From contig JAQTUW010000021.1 in assembly GCA_028707085.1 (NCBI GenBank), positions 1 through 47,306 on the forward strand: a stretch of DNA of 47,306 nucleotides, given 5' to 3'. A program made the position numbers and the translations under genes. The DNA comes from Methylococcales bacterium. Lineage in GTDB: Bacteria > Pseudomonadota > Gammaproteobacteria > Methylococcales > Methylomonadaceae. Each line of letters opens with the position of its first letter. The stretch's first letter is position 1. Below the pieces are notes generated by a model. That model was not told the origin of the DNA, did not search any database, and was given only the letters and a program-made list of their open reading frames with translations. Positions 36,124 to 44,530 of this stretch are shown in pieces.

Positions 36124-36808
36124 GTAGAAATACTCGTTTAAAATTGCCGAGAATGCATGTTTGCAGGTTTTTAACATCCAGACCGGTAATTTTAGCCGCA
36201 AGGCCGTATATTTCGCTAATCGACGCCTCATCGGCATCGGTTTCCAGGAATAGCCGCTCAATCGGGATGGCCGCCAAAGCCTGCCCGGCGTAACCGGTTT
36301 CGTTGCGCAGCGCTTTGCCGAATGACAGGTAAAATCCTTGGCGAATCAATTGCCTGGCCAGCGCCGGCTTGCCTCTGAAGCCATGCACGATCCAGGCTTG
36401 CGCGGGTCTGTTTGCGGTTTTGCAGCGCATCAGTTCATTAAATGCCTGCACGCAGTGAATGATCAGCGGCTTGGCGAATTGTTCGGACAATCGTATCTGG
36501 CTCTGGAACACCGGCAGCTGCTCCGCCAGACCGGTTTCGATGGCTTTATCCAGGCCGCACTCGCCTATCGCCAGCATGGCCGGGTCATGCGCCCGGGCCG
36601 CTATTTTAGCCAGCGCCTGCCGAATGTCCTGACTAGCCATGAACCATGGGTGCAGGCCTAGCGAGTAAAAACCGCCGATTTCTGCGTCGGCGGTGATTTC
36701 AGCCGTATCCAGACTGAGCAATTCCAGGCCGTGCGACCACCGCCGGTGGCAATGGATGTTTAGGTACTCCTGGGTGGCGGACATTTGCGATAGCTGTTTG
36801 ACAAGCAT
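36116..36808 (-). CDS. TatD-family metal-dependent hydrolase
   Basis: 230 residues if it starts at ATG 36808, with GGGAG 11 bases upstream; ATG 36784 is another candidate, and the open frame above 36808 adds nothing TatD-like. TIM-barrel metallohydrolase motifs are present: IHCHRR (metal site 1), YSLGLHPW, LAIGECGLD, PLIIHCVQAFNEL, WIVHGFRGKPALARQLI and LFLETDAD. The first motif lacks the usual Asp of DxHxH (LNIHCH). TatD enzymes are nucleases or phosphatases with a two-metal site; the exact substrate is uncertain. It overlaps tcdA downstream by 8 bp. Confidence 0.85.
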   Translation of the reverse strand: MLVKQLSQMSATQEYLNIHCHRRWSHGLELLSLDTAEITADAEIGGFYSLGLHPWFMASQDIRQALAKIAARAHDPAMLAIGECGLDKAIETGLAEQLPVFQSQIRLSEQFAKPLIIHCVQAFNELMRCKTANRPAQAWIVHGFRGKPALARQLIRQGFYLSFGKALRNETGYAGQALAAIPIERLFLETDADEASISEIYGLAAKITGLDVKNLQTCILGNFKRVFLHD

Positions 36809-37052
36809 CGTATTCGCTACTCCCACGCTTTTGATGTCAATGTCGATGCGGAATTCTACCCAAAATAATAGGCCATGAACCAAATTATTCTCAAGATGGA
36901 AGCCGGATGCCGGAATTGATTTTGCATGCAAAAAAATCCGGTTTAGCCTGGGTGCAAGGCAATGGAATCCCGGGGTCGAAGCCAGTGCCTGTCCGGGTGG
37001 CGTGCTGATTATTGCAGGGAAAGTTAGCCCGCATAAGCAGCCGACCGCGTTT

Positions 37053-38111
37053 TTATTTTTTTCCCCTTAACCAAACCTTGAATTTTTCACAAACCGGGGT
37101 GATGGCGATCACAATCAATGTAACCGACAGCAAAATGTAAACATAATTAGGCAGCCCTGCCGAATCAAACGGGCTGATTGCCTTAAGGGCGAACATTGCC
37201 GGCAAGTGGATGCTGTACATGGGAAAGGTCAATACCCCAAGCCAGCGTATCGCCTTTGTGATCAGGGGGGTAATGGCAATATCCCTGATCAGGCCATGCA
37301 TGGCCAGCAGATGGCATGAAAACAGAACGGCTGCCAGATAATCTATAATCAGATTTCTATTATAGGGTCTTGGTCCCCAGGGAAAATAATGCCCGAAATT
37401 GTCGCTCGGCATTATTTTATGCGCCAAAGGCACGCCAATTGCAATTATCCCAAGCGAAACAATGGCCACGCTGACCGCTAGCGCTTTCGGCAGCCTGCCG
37501 AAAACCCCATGAGACTTATATAAAAAATAACCCATATACCAGACCGGCATCAGAGCCGCTATGGTTTTTCCGGAACAGAGCAGTATCAGAATAATGGCCG
37601 GTATCGCCAGTATGGGCCGGATGAAAATTAACAATGCGGCGACAATATAATAAGTAAATTCAAAACTTAATGACCAGAACGGGGCATTGCTGCCCGGGGC
37701 GATACCATTAAAACTGAATACTTGGTATTCGTTTACAAAAAACAGGGCCGATAGATAACCGGACAGTTCCTGGCCGCTCTTTAATATTTCGGCATATAAC
37801 TGCGGATCATAAGCGGAGCCCACCACATCAAACAGCCAGGTAAGAGGCAAAGCAATCAAAACCACCGAGTAAAGTCTTGAAAAACGGCTGAGCAGATAGG
37901 ATTTAAGGGTCTTTTCCTTGTTTTCGACGACATAGGCGATAACATAGCCGGATAATACGAAAAATACCGTTACGCAGGTATTCACATATTCATGTATTTG
38001 CCAGCCGATGCCGCCGGAGATATTCCTGGAGCTGAGATGCCCGGTCATGACGCCCACGGCGGCCATGAAGCGTATAAAATCCAAATATAGGGAGAAACTG
38101 GCGGTAAGCAT
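37053..38111 (-). CDS. Acyltransferase 3 family membrane protein
   Basis: 352 residues with about ten membrane helices. The N-terminus SLYLDFIRFMAAVGVMTGHL has the R and H of the acyltransferase-3 (OafA/NolL-like) fold, followed by VTVFFVLSGYVIAY and YLLSRFSRLYSVVL, where RxxR lies in the first loop, and later FWSLSFEFTYYIVAALL. These enzymes O-acetylate or acylate surface sugars, using acyl-CoA from the cytoplasm, so modification of an exopolysaccharide or lipopolysaccharide is the expected role. The gene stands alone; no glycosyltransferase lies next to it. Its start (ATG 38111) has no strong ribosome site. Confidence 0.88.
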   Translation of the reverse strand: MLTASFSLYLDFIRFMAAVGVMTGHLSSRNISGGIGWQIHEYVNTCVTVFFVLSGYVIAYVVENKEKTLKSYLLSRFSRLYSVVLIALPLTWLFDVVGSAYDPQLYAEILKSGQELSGYLSALFFVNEYQVFSFNGIAPGSNAPFWSLSFEFTYYIVAALLIFIRPILAIPAIILILLCSGKTIAALMPVWYMGYFLYKSHGVFGRLPKALAVSVAIVSLGIIAIGVPLAHKIMPSDNFGHYFPWGPRPYNRNLIIDYLAAVLFSCHLLAMHGLIRDIAITPLITKAIRWLGVLTFPMYSIHLPAMFALKAISPFDSAGLPNYVYILLSVTLIVIAITPVCEKFKVWLRGKK

Positions 38112-38240
38112 AATTTTCTGCAGTTCAGACGCGGGGAAATTGCCATGACGCAGGCTTTTTCCGTTGGAAAGAAGTTATCATTTCTGGTAATGGTTCACAT
38201 CAGGAGCCGGAAGGGAAGCTCGAAAAACCTCACTTCTACA

Positions 38241-38283
38241 GCCTCCCGTTCACACTAAGCTCATCGAAGCACGAATGGAGGCT
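38241..38283. repeat. Dispersed imperfect palindrome
   Basis: GCCTCCCGTTCACACTAAGC and the following TCATCGAAGCACGAATGGAGG form an imperfect dyad (CCTCC...GGAGG ends, TTC/GAA). It aligns with 28129-28160 and has the look of the intergenic palindromes with a TCGAAGC core common in many proteobacteria. It lies upstream of the acyltransferase and downstream of the giant gene. Confidence 0.5.
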
Positions 38284-38318
38284 GCCATAAATCAATAAGC
38301 TATGGTGCGCGCCAAGCC

Positions 38319-38350
38319 GGACGAAGCACTACAGCCCGGCTTTTCGAAGC
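38319..38350 (-). repeat. Dispersed repeat copy, inverted
   Basis: On the minus strand this reads GCTTCGAAAAGCCGGGCTGT and AGTGCTTCGTCC, matching the copies at 28081 and 28516 in the order TTCGAAAA-CCGGGCT-TGCT. It sits 48 bp from the stop of the giant repeat gene. Confidence 0.5.
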
Positions 38351-38397
38351 TTCCGGGAACATGAGTTTATCAGCCGCAGCACCATTCGTCCCATTCT

Positions 38398-41300
38398 TCA
38401 TGCGATCAGCCTGAAATCGCCGGCGCTCAGCGCCGGCGGATGGTTGCCGACGCCGATGATGGCGATTTCGGTACTGACGCCGTTTACATCGTAATACAAG
38501 CCGCCGGTTTTGGCCTTGTAATACAGATAATCGCTTGAACCGTCAGCAGTAGCCGAGTTGCTGAAGTTTGCGCTGGAAACCGTCGTGTCGGTCGAAAAAG
38601 CGGTAAAAATGGTTTTGGACAGTTCGATCTGTCCGGTATTTTCCCAGAGGCTGTTTATCACCCGCGGTTGCGCGCCTGCCAGCGGGGAATTGAAGTCGTA
38701 GACGGCGTGCGCCAGTTCCTTGACGGTGTGATTACCGGCATCCGTTATATACAGATCGCCATTACTATCCAGGGTAACGCCATCCGGTTTGCCCAACCCG
38801 GTTGAAAGTATGGTCGTGACGCTATGGGCACCGGCGGCGATTTCCTTGATGGCTTTATTGCCGCTATCGGCAATAAACAGATTGCCCGCGCTGTCCACTG
38901 CAATGCCGGCCGGCGCCTTAAACCCCGAGGCGGCCAGGGTTATGACCGATGCGCCGCCTGCCGGCAGTTCCTTGACGGCGTTATTGCCGCTATCGGTAAA
39001 GAAAACATTCCCTGCGGCGTCTACCGCGACGCCGGCAGGCGATTTGAGGCCGGCGACCAGAGTCTGCACGGTTTGCGTGCCGGCCCGGATTTCATTGAGG
39101 GTATTATTGCCACTATCGGCAAAGTAAAGGTTACCGGCGCTATCCACCGCTATGCCGGCCGGCGTATTCAAACCGGTGACAAGCTGGGTTGCCGTGGTCG
39201 ATCCGGCAAAAATCTCGTCTATGGTCTTATGCGCGGTATCGGCAACAAACAGGTCGCCGCCGCCATCGACAGCAAGACCGCTAAGGCGGGAGCCGCTGAT
39301 CGTCGCCAGTGTGACAAGGGCATGGCCGCCTGCGGCAACTTCTCTGATGGCGTTGTGGGCGTAATCGGCGAAAAAGACATCGCCCTTGCCGTCAACCGCA
39401 ATACCGTCAGGCCGCGTCAGCCCGGCCTGAACCAGGGTTTGTAGTAGCGAAGCGCCGCTGACGGTCAACGGCTGAGCGCCGATGGCCGCGCCGCTATTGC
39501 TATCCCAGTTGGCGCTGACGCTAATGTTGTAGGCTGCACCGCTCAGGGAACCAGGGCCATTGGCGTTGGCAAGGGCATTAACGGCGGCTTTGTCGGCAGC
39601 GCCGAGGGTAATGGTAAAACTACTGGCGCTAAGCTGGTTGACCTTGTCCTTGCCGGTAAATGTGTAACCGCTGCCGGCGCCGGCGCTGAGCGTGAAGTCG
39701 GTCTGGGCGATGCCGTTACTGTATCCATGCTTGCTAAAGTTTGCGCCGCTGAAAGTAAACACGCCGGTTGCGGCGTTATAGCCGACACTGGTCAGCACAG
39801 GCGTAGTGGCGTTACCGACCGTCACTATCCGGGTGTTGATGGCGTGCGCCCCGGTATCCCATCCCGCCGTAGCGGACAGATTATAGGCGGCGCCGCTACC
39901 GGCCAGAGCGCCATCATGGTTGAGCAGCCCGTCTATCGCAAATCGATCAGTCGCAGACAACTGGATGCTCAACGCATTATTGCCGGGTGCGGCAATTAAT
40001 TTGCTGCTATTGGTCAAAGTGTATTTTGCACCGCCATCCCCGGTCAAAGTAAAATCGCTAATTTTGTAATTGCCGATGGCGCTGGTCAGGAACCCTCCGG
40101 AAAGGGTTAGTATGCCGCTCTGCCCATTGTAGGCCGCGCCATTGAGCATGGGCAAGCCGTTGCTAACCGTAACGGCCTGGGCCTTGAAAGCCAGACCGCT
40201 ATCACTATCCCAGTTGGCGCTGGCGCTAAGATTATAAGCCGCCCCGCTATTGGGACTGCCGCCGCTGTGATCGACAAAGGCGTCAACCAGCGCCTGGCCG
40301 GCTTTGCCAAGGGTAATATTGAAGCCTGTGGCGCTAAATTTGCTGACCACGTCCTTGGCGGCGTTAAAGGTATAGCTGCCGCCCACCCCGCCTGTAAAAG
40401 TAAAGTCGCCCAGTGTGATACCGTTATAACTGCCGGCTTTGACTAGGTTGCTGCCGTTAATGCTGAAAACACCCGTGACTGCATTATAGGAAACGGCATC
40501 AATGCTGGGCGGCGTGACATTACTGACGGCTATACCCAGGGTTTTAATCGCGCCTGCTCCGCTATCCCAGCCGGCGCCGGCAGACAGATTATAGGCTGCG
40601 CCATCGTTGGCCATGATGTCCGATTTATTGAGCAGGCCATCGACCGCCAACTGGTCGGCGGCGGATAACTGTATGGTCAGGCTTTCGTTACCGCTACTGG
40701 GGGCTGAGCTGACCTTGCTACCGCCGGTCAGGGTATAGCCCCGGCCGCCATCGCCGCTCAGCCGAAAGTCGGCAACCTGATAACTGCTTGCGGAAAAGGT
40801 CAGGAAGTTGCCGTTCAGCGTTAGCTGGCCGCTGGATGCGTCGTAGCTGACGCTATCCAGATTGGGTGCGACATTATTGACTTTAACAACCTGAGTATCG
40901 ATTTGATTGCCGTTGTCGCCATCCCAGCCGGAATAGGTGCTGATAATATAGGCGGCGCCCTGATGGGACTTTAAGCCATTGGCCGTTACAACCGTACCAT
41001 CGACGGCTTCCTTATTATAGACGTTAAGCGCAATGGTAAAACTGTTGGCGGTAAGATTACTGACCGTATCACTGCTGGGATCGAAACTGTAGCTGTTTCC
41101 GGAATCGCCGGTGAAGGTGAAATTGCCAAGATTAATTCCTTCCGTATCGCCGTAATTGGTAAAGTTGCTGCCTTTGACAATAAATGTGCCGGTCGATGCA
41201 TTAAAACTGACAGACGAAATGGTCGGAACGATGCTGTTGCTGACCGTAACCCCTGCTGTGTCAATAGCTACGGATGCAGTGGTATCCCAGCCGTTGCTAG

Positions 41301-43785
41301 TGGAGACATTATAGGTGCTGTAGCCGTCGGCAGCCGTGTCGCCATTGGCGTTCAAAAGGCCGTCCACCGCCAGTTGATCGGTATTCGACAACTGAATGGT
41401 CAGGCCACTGCTGGTCGGCGTACCCACTATCGTACTGCCGTTAGTAAGGTTATAGCTGTTGCCGCCATCACCCTGCAGGCTAACATCGGTCAGATTATAA
41501 TCGGAGGACTTTGTGGTCAGATTGGCGCCGCTGAGGGTCAACTGGCCGGTTTTCGCATTATAGCTGGCCGACTGAATATAGGGCGGCACATTGACCGCCG
41601 TGACCGCCTGGGTGACGATGGCCGCGCCGCTGTCGCCGTCCCAGCCACTGTCGGCGCTGAGGTTGTATGCGCCGCCGCCCAGCGCGTTGACGCCGTCAAG
41701 ATTGACGAAGGCGTTGACGGCGGCCTGATCGCTGGCGGACAGCGTCAGGCTGAAGCCGCCGGCCGTCAAATTGCCAACCGTGTCGTTGACGGGATCAAAA
41801 CTGTAACTGTTGCCGGCGTTGTCGCTGAGCGTGAAATTGCCCAGATTGATACCCGCGCCGCCGCCGTAATTGGTTAGGTTGCCACCGGCAAAGGTCAGGA
41901 CGCCGCTGGCGGCGTCGTAACTGACCGATGATATGACCGGCGCCACGCTATTGCCGACCGTGATTCCTGCGCTGGCGACGGCTGCGGAGCCACTGGTATC
42001 CCAACCGTTGCTAGTGGACAAATTATAGGTGCTGGAACCATCGGCGGCCGTGTCGCCATTGGCGTTCAAAAGGCCGTCCACCGCCAGTTGGTCGGTGTTC
42101 GACAACTGAATGGTCAGGCTGCCGGCAGTCGGCGTACCCACTATCGTACTGCCTGCGGTTAGCGCATAACTGTTGCCGCCGTCGCCCTGTAGGCTGAAAT
42201 CAGCAAGGTTATAGTCGGCAGTGCTTGTGGTCAGGTTCGCGCCGCTAATGCTCAACCGGCCGCTCGCCGCATCGTAGCTGGCCGACTGGATACCGGGCGG
42301 CACATTGATCGCCGTGACCGCCTGGGTGACGATGGCCGCGCCGCTGTCGCCGTCCCAGCCGCTGCCGGCGCTGAGGTTGTATGCGCCGCCACCCAGCGCG
42401 TTGACGCCATCAAGTTTTACAAAAGCATTAACGGCGGCCTGATCGGCACTGGATAAGGTCAGAATAAAACCATTGGCCGTCAAATTACCGACCGTGTCGT
42501 TGACGGGATCGAAACTGTAACTGTTGCCGGCGTTGTCGCTGAGCGTGAAATTGCCCAGATTGATACCTGCGCCGCCGCCGTAATTGGTTAGGTTGCCGCC
42601 GGCAAAGGTCAGGACACCGCTGGCGGCGTCGTAACTGACCGATGATATGACCGGCGCCACGCTATTACCGACCGTGATTCCTGCGCTGGCGGCCGGACTG
42701 GCCGCGCCGTCCCAGCCGCTGGCGGCCGCCAGACCATAACCGCCGCCATCATTGGCTTGCGCGCCACTCTTGTTGAGCAAGCCGTCCACCGCCATTTGAT
42801 CGGTGTTTGATAACTGAATGGTCAGGCTGCCGGCAGTCGGCGTACCCACTATCGTACTGCCTGCGGTTAGCGCATAACTGTTCCCGCCGTCGCCCTGTAG
42901 GCTGAAATCGGCAAGGTTATAGTCGGCGGCGCTTGTGGTCAGGTTCGCGCCGCTAATGCTCAACCGGCCGCTCGCCGCATCGTAGCTGGCCGACTGGATA
43001 CCGGGCGGCACATTGATCGCCGTGACCGCCTGGGTGACGATGGCCGCGCCGCTGTCGCCGTCCCAGCCGCTGCCGGCGCTGAGGTTGTATGCGCCGCCAC
43101 CCAGCGCGTTGACGCCATCAAGTTTTACAAAAGCATTAACGGCGGCCTGATCGGCACTGGATAAGGTCAGAATAAAACCATTGGCCGTCAAATTACCGAC
43201 CGTGTCGTTGACGGGATCGAAACTGTAACTGTTGCCGGCGTTGTCGCTGAGCGTGAAATTGCCCAGATTGATACCTGCGCCGCCGCCGTAATTGGTTAGG
43301 TTGCCGCCGGCAAAGGTCAGGACACCGCTGGCGGCGTCGTAACTGACCGATGATATGACCGGCGCCACGCTATTGCCGACCGTGATCCCGACGCCGGCGA
43401 TGGCTGCGGAGCCGCTAGCATCCCAGCCGTTTCTGGTAGACAAATTATAGGTGCTATAGCCATCGGCGGCCGTGTCGCCATTGGCGTTCAAAAGGCCGTC
43501 CACCGCCAGTTGGTCGGTGTTCGACAACTGAATGATCAGGCTGCCGGCGGTCGGCGTACCCACTATCGTACTGCCTGCGGTTAGCACATAACTGTTGCCG
43601 CCGTCGCCCTGCAAGATAATGTCGCCGATCGAATAATCGCTTGCCGAAGTGGTAAAATTAGCGCCATTAATCGCCAATAATCCGCTCGCCACGTCATAAC
43701 TGGCGGCGGTCAGCGTGGCGGAACCGGTATTTTGTAGCACCGGATAGCCGTCGGATTGTCCTGCTGTTAGGGTGTTGTTAGTCAT
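38398..43785 (-). CDS. Giant repeat protein with NHL propeller and type I secretion-like C-terminus
   Basis: About 1795 residues from ATG 43785; an in-frame TTG at 43824 would add 13. There is no signal peptide. Twelve beta-rich repeats of ~118 residues (~20-1440) alternate between type A (GxLxIxGANLTTxxxDYxLxDFxLQGDGGNSY, seen in parts) and type B (SYDAASGVLTFAGGNLTNYG), giving six A-B pairs; the N-terminal pairs are nearly identical and the C-terminal ones diverged. Residues ~1450-1705 are six NHL repeats (e.g. PAGIAVDSAGNLYFADSGNN), a predicted six-bladed propeller. The last ~90 residues end YLYYKAKTGGLYYDVNG and LSAGDFRLIA, as in RTX-type type I secreted proteins. It is probably a large adhesin or surface/matrix protein; no secretion genes lie beside it. 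Confidence 0.85.
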   Translation of the reverse strand: MTNNTLTAGQSDGYPVLQNTGSATLTAASYDVASGLLAINGANFTTSASDYSIGDIILQGDGGNSYVLTAGSTIVGTPTAGSLIIQLSNTDQLAVDGLLNANGDTAADGYSTYNLSTRNGWDASGSAAIAGVGITVGNSVAPVISSVSYDAASGVLTFAGGNLTNYGGGAGINLGNFTLSDNAGNSYSFDPVNDTVGNLTANGFILTLSSADQAAVNAFVKLDGVNALGGGAYNLSAGSGWDGDSGAAIVTQAVTAINVPPGIQSASYDAASGRLSISGANLTTSAADYNLADFSLQGDGGNSYALTAGSTIVGTPTAGSLTIQLSNTDQMAVDGLLNKSGAQANDGGGYGLAAASGWDGAASPAASAGITVGNSVAPVISSVSYDAASGVLTFAGGNLTNYGGGAGINLGNFTLSDNAGNSYSFDPVNDTVGNLTANGFILTLSSADQAAVNAFVKLDGVNALGGGAYNLSAGSGWDGDSGAAIVTQAVTAINVPPGIQSASYDAASGRLSISGANLTTSTADYNLADFSLQGDGGNSYALTAGSTIVGTPTAGSLTIQLSNTDQLAVDGLLNANGDTAADGSSTYNLSTSNGWDTSGSAAVASAGITVGNSVAPVISSVSYDAASGVLTFAGGNLTNYGGGAGINLGNFTLSDNAGNSYSFDPVNDTVGNLTAGGFSLTLSASDQAAVNAFVNLDGVNALGGGAYNLSADSGWDGDSGAAIVTQAVTAVNVPPYIQSASYNAKTGQLTLSGANLTTKSSDYNLTDVSLQGDGGNSYNLTNGSTIVGTPTSSGLTIQLSNTDQLAVDGLLNANGDTAADGYSTYNVSTSNGWDTTASVAIDTAGVTVSNSIVPTISSVSFNASTGTFIVKGSNFTNYGDTEGINLGNFTFTGDSGNSYSFDPSSDTVSNLTANSFTIALNVYNKEAVDGTVVTANGLKSHQGAAYIISTYSGWDGDNGNQIDTQVVKVNNVAPNLDSVSYDASSGQLTLNGNFLTFSASSYQVADFRLSGDGGRGYTLTGGSKVSSAPSSGNESLTIQLSAADQLAVDGLLNKSDIMANDGAAYNLSAGAGWDSGAGAIKTLGIAVSNVTPPSIDAVSYNAVTGVFSINGSNLVKAGSYNGITLGDFTFTGGVGGSYTFNAAKDVVSKFSATGFNITLGKAGQALVDAFVDHSGGSPNSGAAYNLSASANWDSDSGLAFKAQAVTVSNGLPMLNGAAYNGQSGILTLSGGFLTSAIGNYKISDFTLTGDGGAKYTLTNSSKLIAAPGNNALSIQLSATDRFAIDGLLNHDGALAGSGAAYNLSATAGWDTGAHAINTRIVTVGNATTPVLTSVGYNAATGVFTFSGANFSKHGYSNGIAQTDFTLSAGAGSGYTFTGKDKVNQLSASSFTITLGAADKAAVNALANANGPGSLSGAAYNISVSANWDSNSGAAIGAQPLTVSGASLLQTLVQAGLTRPDGIAVDGKGDVFFADYAHNAIREVAAGGHALVTLATISGSRLSGLAVDGGGDLFVADTAHKTIDEIFAGSTTATQLVTGLNTPAGIAVDSAGNLYFADSGNNTLNEIRAGTQTVQTLVAGLKSPAGVAVDAAGNVFFTDSGNNAVKELPAGGASVITLAASGFKAPAGIAVDSAGNLFIADSGNKAIKEIAAGAHSVTTILSTGLGKPDGVTLDSNGDLYITDAGNHTVKELAHAVYDFNSPLAGAQPRVINSLWENTGQIELSKTIFTAFSTDTTVSSANFSNSATADGSSDYLYYKAKTGGLYYDVNGVSTEIAIIGVGNHPPALSAGDFRLIA
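41587..43720 (-). repeat. Tandem ~0.7-kb direct repeats inside the giant gene
   Basis: Three units of 714, 708 and about 712 bp begin at 41587, 42301 and 43009 with the same CACATTGAYCGCCGTGACCG sequence. From 42303 to ~42690 and from 43011 to ~43398 the DNA is identical except for isolated bases. The pattern is mosaic: the type A segment at ~41990-42290 matches that at ~43400-43720 better than the one between them (~42690-42990), which suggests gene conversion. Older, diverged units continue toward 39500. Confidence 0.85.
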
Positions 43786-43844
43786 GATCCGCTGCAATGG
43801 ATAGTTATTGTTATATCTGACCAATGAATCGGCCAGCTCGCCAT
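43782..43844 (-). CDS. Possible 20-codon leader ORF coupled to the giant gene
   Basis: ATG at 43844 is preceded by AAAGG at good spacing, a better ribosome site than that of the giant gene. The frame encodes 20 residues (MASWPIHWSDITITIHCSGS) and its TGA overlaps the giant gene's ATG 43785 as ATGA. This would allow translation coupling. Against it: the peptide has no recognisable character, and the giant gene's own frame is open upstream to just after a TAA at about 43876, so the overlap may be accidental. Confidence 0.3.
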   Translation of the reverse strand: MASWPIHWSDITITIHCSGS

Positions 43845-43935
43845 CTTTAACCTTTACAAGAGTATGGTTTGAACCTTAAACGCTCTACATATCTCATAAT
43901 GCAGCAAACTCTGTCAAGAATGACTATTAAACAGA

Positions 43936-44082
43936 TCAGGCAAAACTTATGTTGCTAAGCAAAGACGCCATGCCGAAAAAAGTGGTTGAAACAATGAATT
44001 CGCCGGACATGAACACAAAGACGCCGGCCATAAAGAACAAACCCACAGCGATATCTCTATAGAAGTTTTTTGGATTTTTCAT
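43936..44082 (-). CDS. Small 48-residue membrane protein, unknown function
   Basis: ATG 44082, with AGGTG five bases upstream, opens a frame of 48 codons to a TGA at 43938-43936. The peptide begins MKNPKNFYRDIAVG, basic and polar, followed by the hydrophobic LFFMAGVFVFMSGEFIV and a second apolar stretch (STTFFGMASLLSNISFA), so one or two membrane passes are expected. The ribosome site, start and composition all favour a real gene. It lies about 150 bp upstream of the giant repeat gene on the same strand and could share its transcript. I do not recognise the family. Confidence 0.6.
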   Translation of the reverse strand: MKNPKNFYRDIAVGLFFMAGVFVFMSGEFIVSTTFFGMASLLSNISFA

Positions 44083-44184
44083 TTTTCACCTGCTGATTGA
44101 TTGGTATACTTTAATAGCAAGCAAATTGCACGCCAACGGATTTCTGCCGGATTTATCCGCAAGAAATAGCTTTGGAGGCGAATT

Positions 44185-44391
44185 TTATAACCCTTCCTGG
44201 TTGAAATCCCCAACCTGAATTGGGGATTTCATTAACTCGCCCGCCAGAGCAAAAGTTCCCGGCCTGCCTAAACCGAAAAACCAAATCTGGGTTTCTGGTC
44301 TATCGCCAGGCGTTTCGGGAATTTCTCCTATAGCCAGAAAGACCGCCCACCGTTGAAAATAGACGCCTAACTGGTATTTATTCGCTGTCAT
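44185..44391 (-). CDS. Doubtful 68-codon ORF, hypothetical
   Basis: An open frame from ATG 44391 to TAA 44185, in the 448-bp space between the small membrane protein gene and the TonB-dependent receptor gene. The peptide (MTANKYQLGVYFQRW..., ...FNQEGL) is Gly/Pro/Phe-rich with no domain I recognise. There is no clear ribosome site, and the last 15 codons encode a perfect hairpin (44203-44230), which is unusual for a coding end. It may be a non-coding or remnant sequence. The rest of the 44083-44530 gap shows nothing else. Confidence 0.3.
   Translation of the reverse strand: MTANKYQLGVYFQRWAVFLAIGEIPETPGDRPETQIWFFGLGRPGTFALAGELMKSPIQVGDFNQEGL
44203..44230. repeat. Perfect 11-bp inverted repeat
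   Basis: GAAATCCCCAA (44203-44213) pairs with TTGGGGATTTC (44220-44230) around a 6-base loop CCTGAA. GGTTG just outside and CAACC inside allow an alternative pairing. No T-tract follows on either strand. It could be a terminator-like RNA structure or the end of a lost mobile element. Confidence 0.6.
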
Positions 44392-44530
44392 TCAGGCTTG
44401 CCGATAACATGCCGGGCGCAGGACGGAGATTGATCCGCTTCCTAACCCCAAGGCATGAGGCATCGGTTAAAAAATGAACTTCACAGCAAATAACTGCATT
44501 CCGTTTACTTAAAATTTTCCGGTTCGTTCT

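Noticed and set aside
41587-43720. CRISPR array or satellite
   Set aside because: The repeats are long, in frame and coding, with no short repeat-spacer pattern.
44203-44230. CRISPR repeat or integron attC site
   Set aside because: Only a single copy is present, without spacers, and the attC core motifs are lacking.
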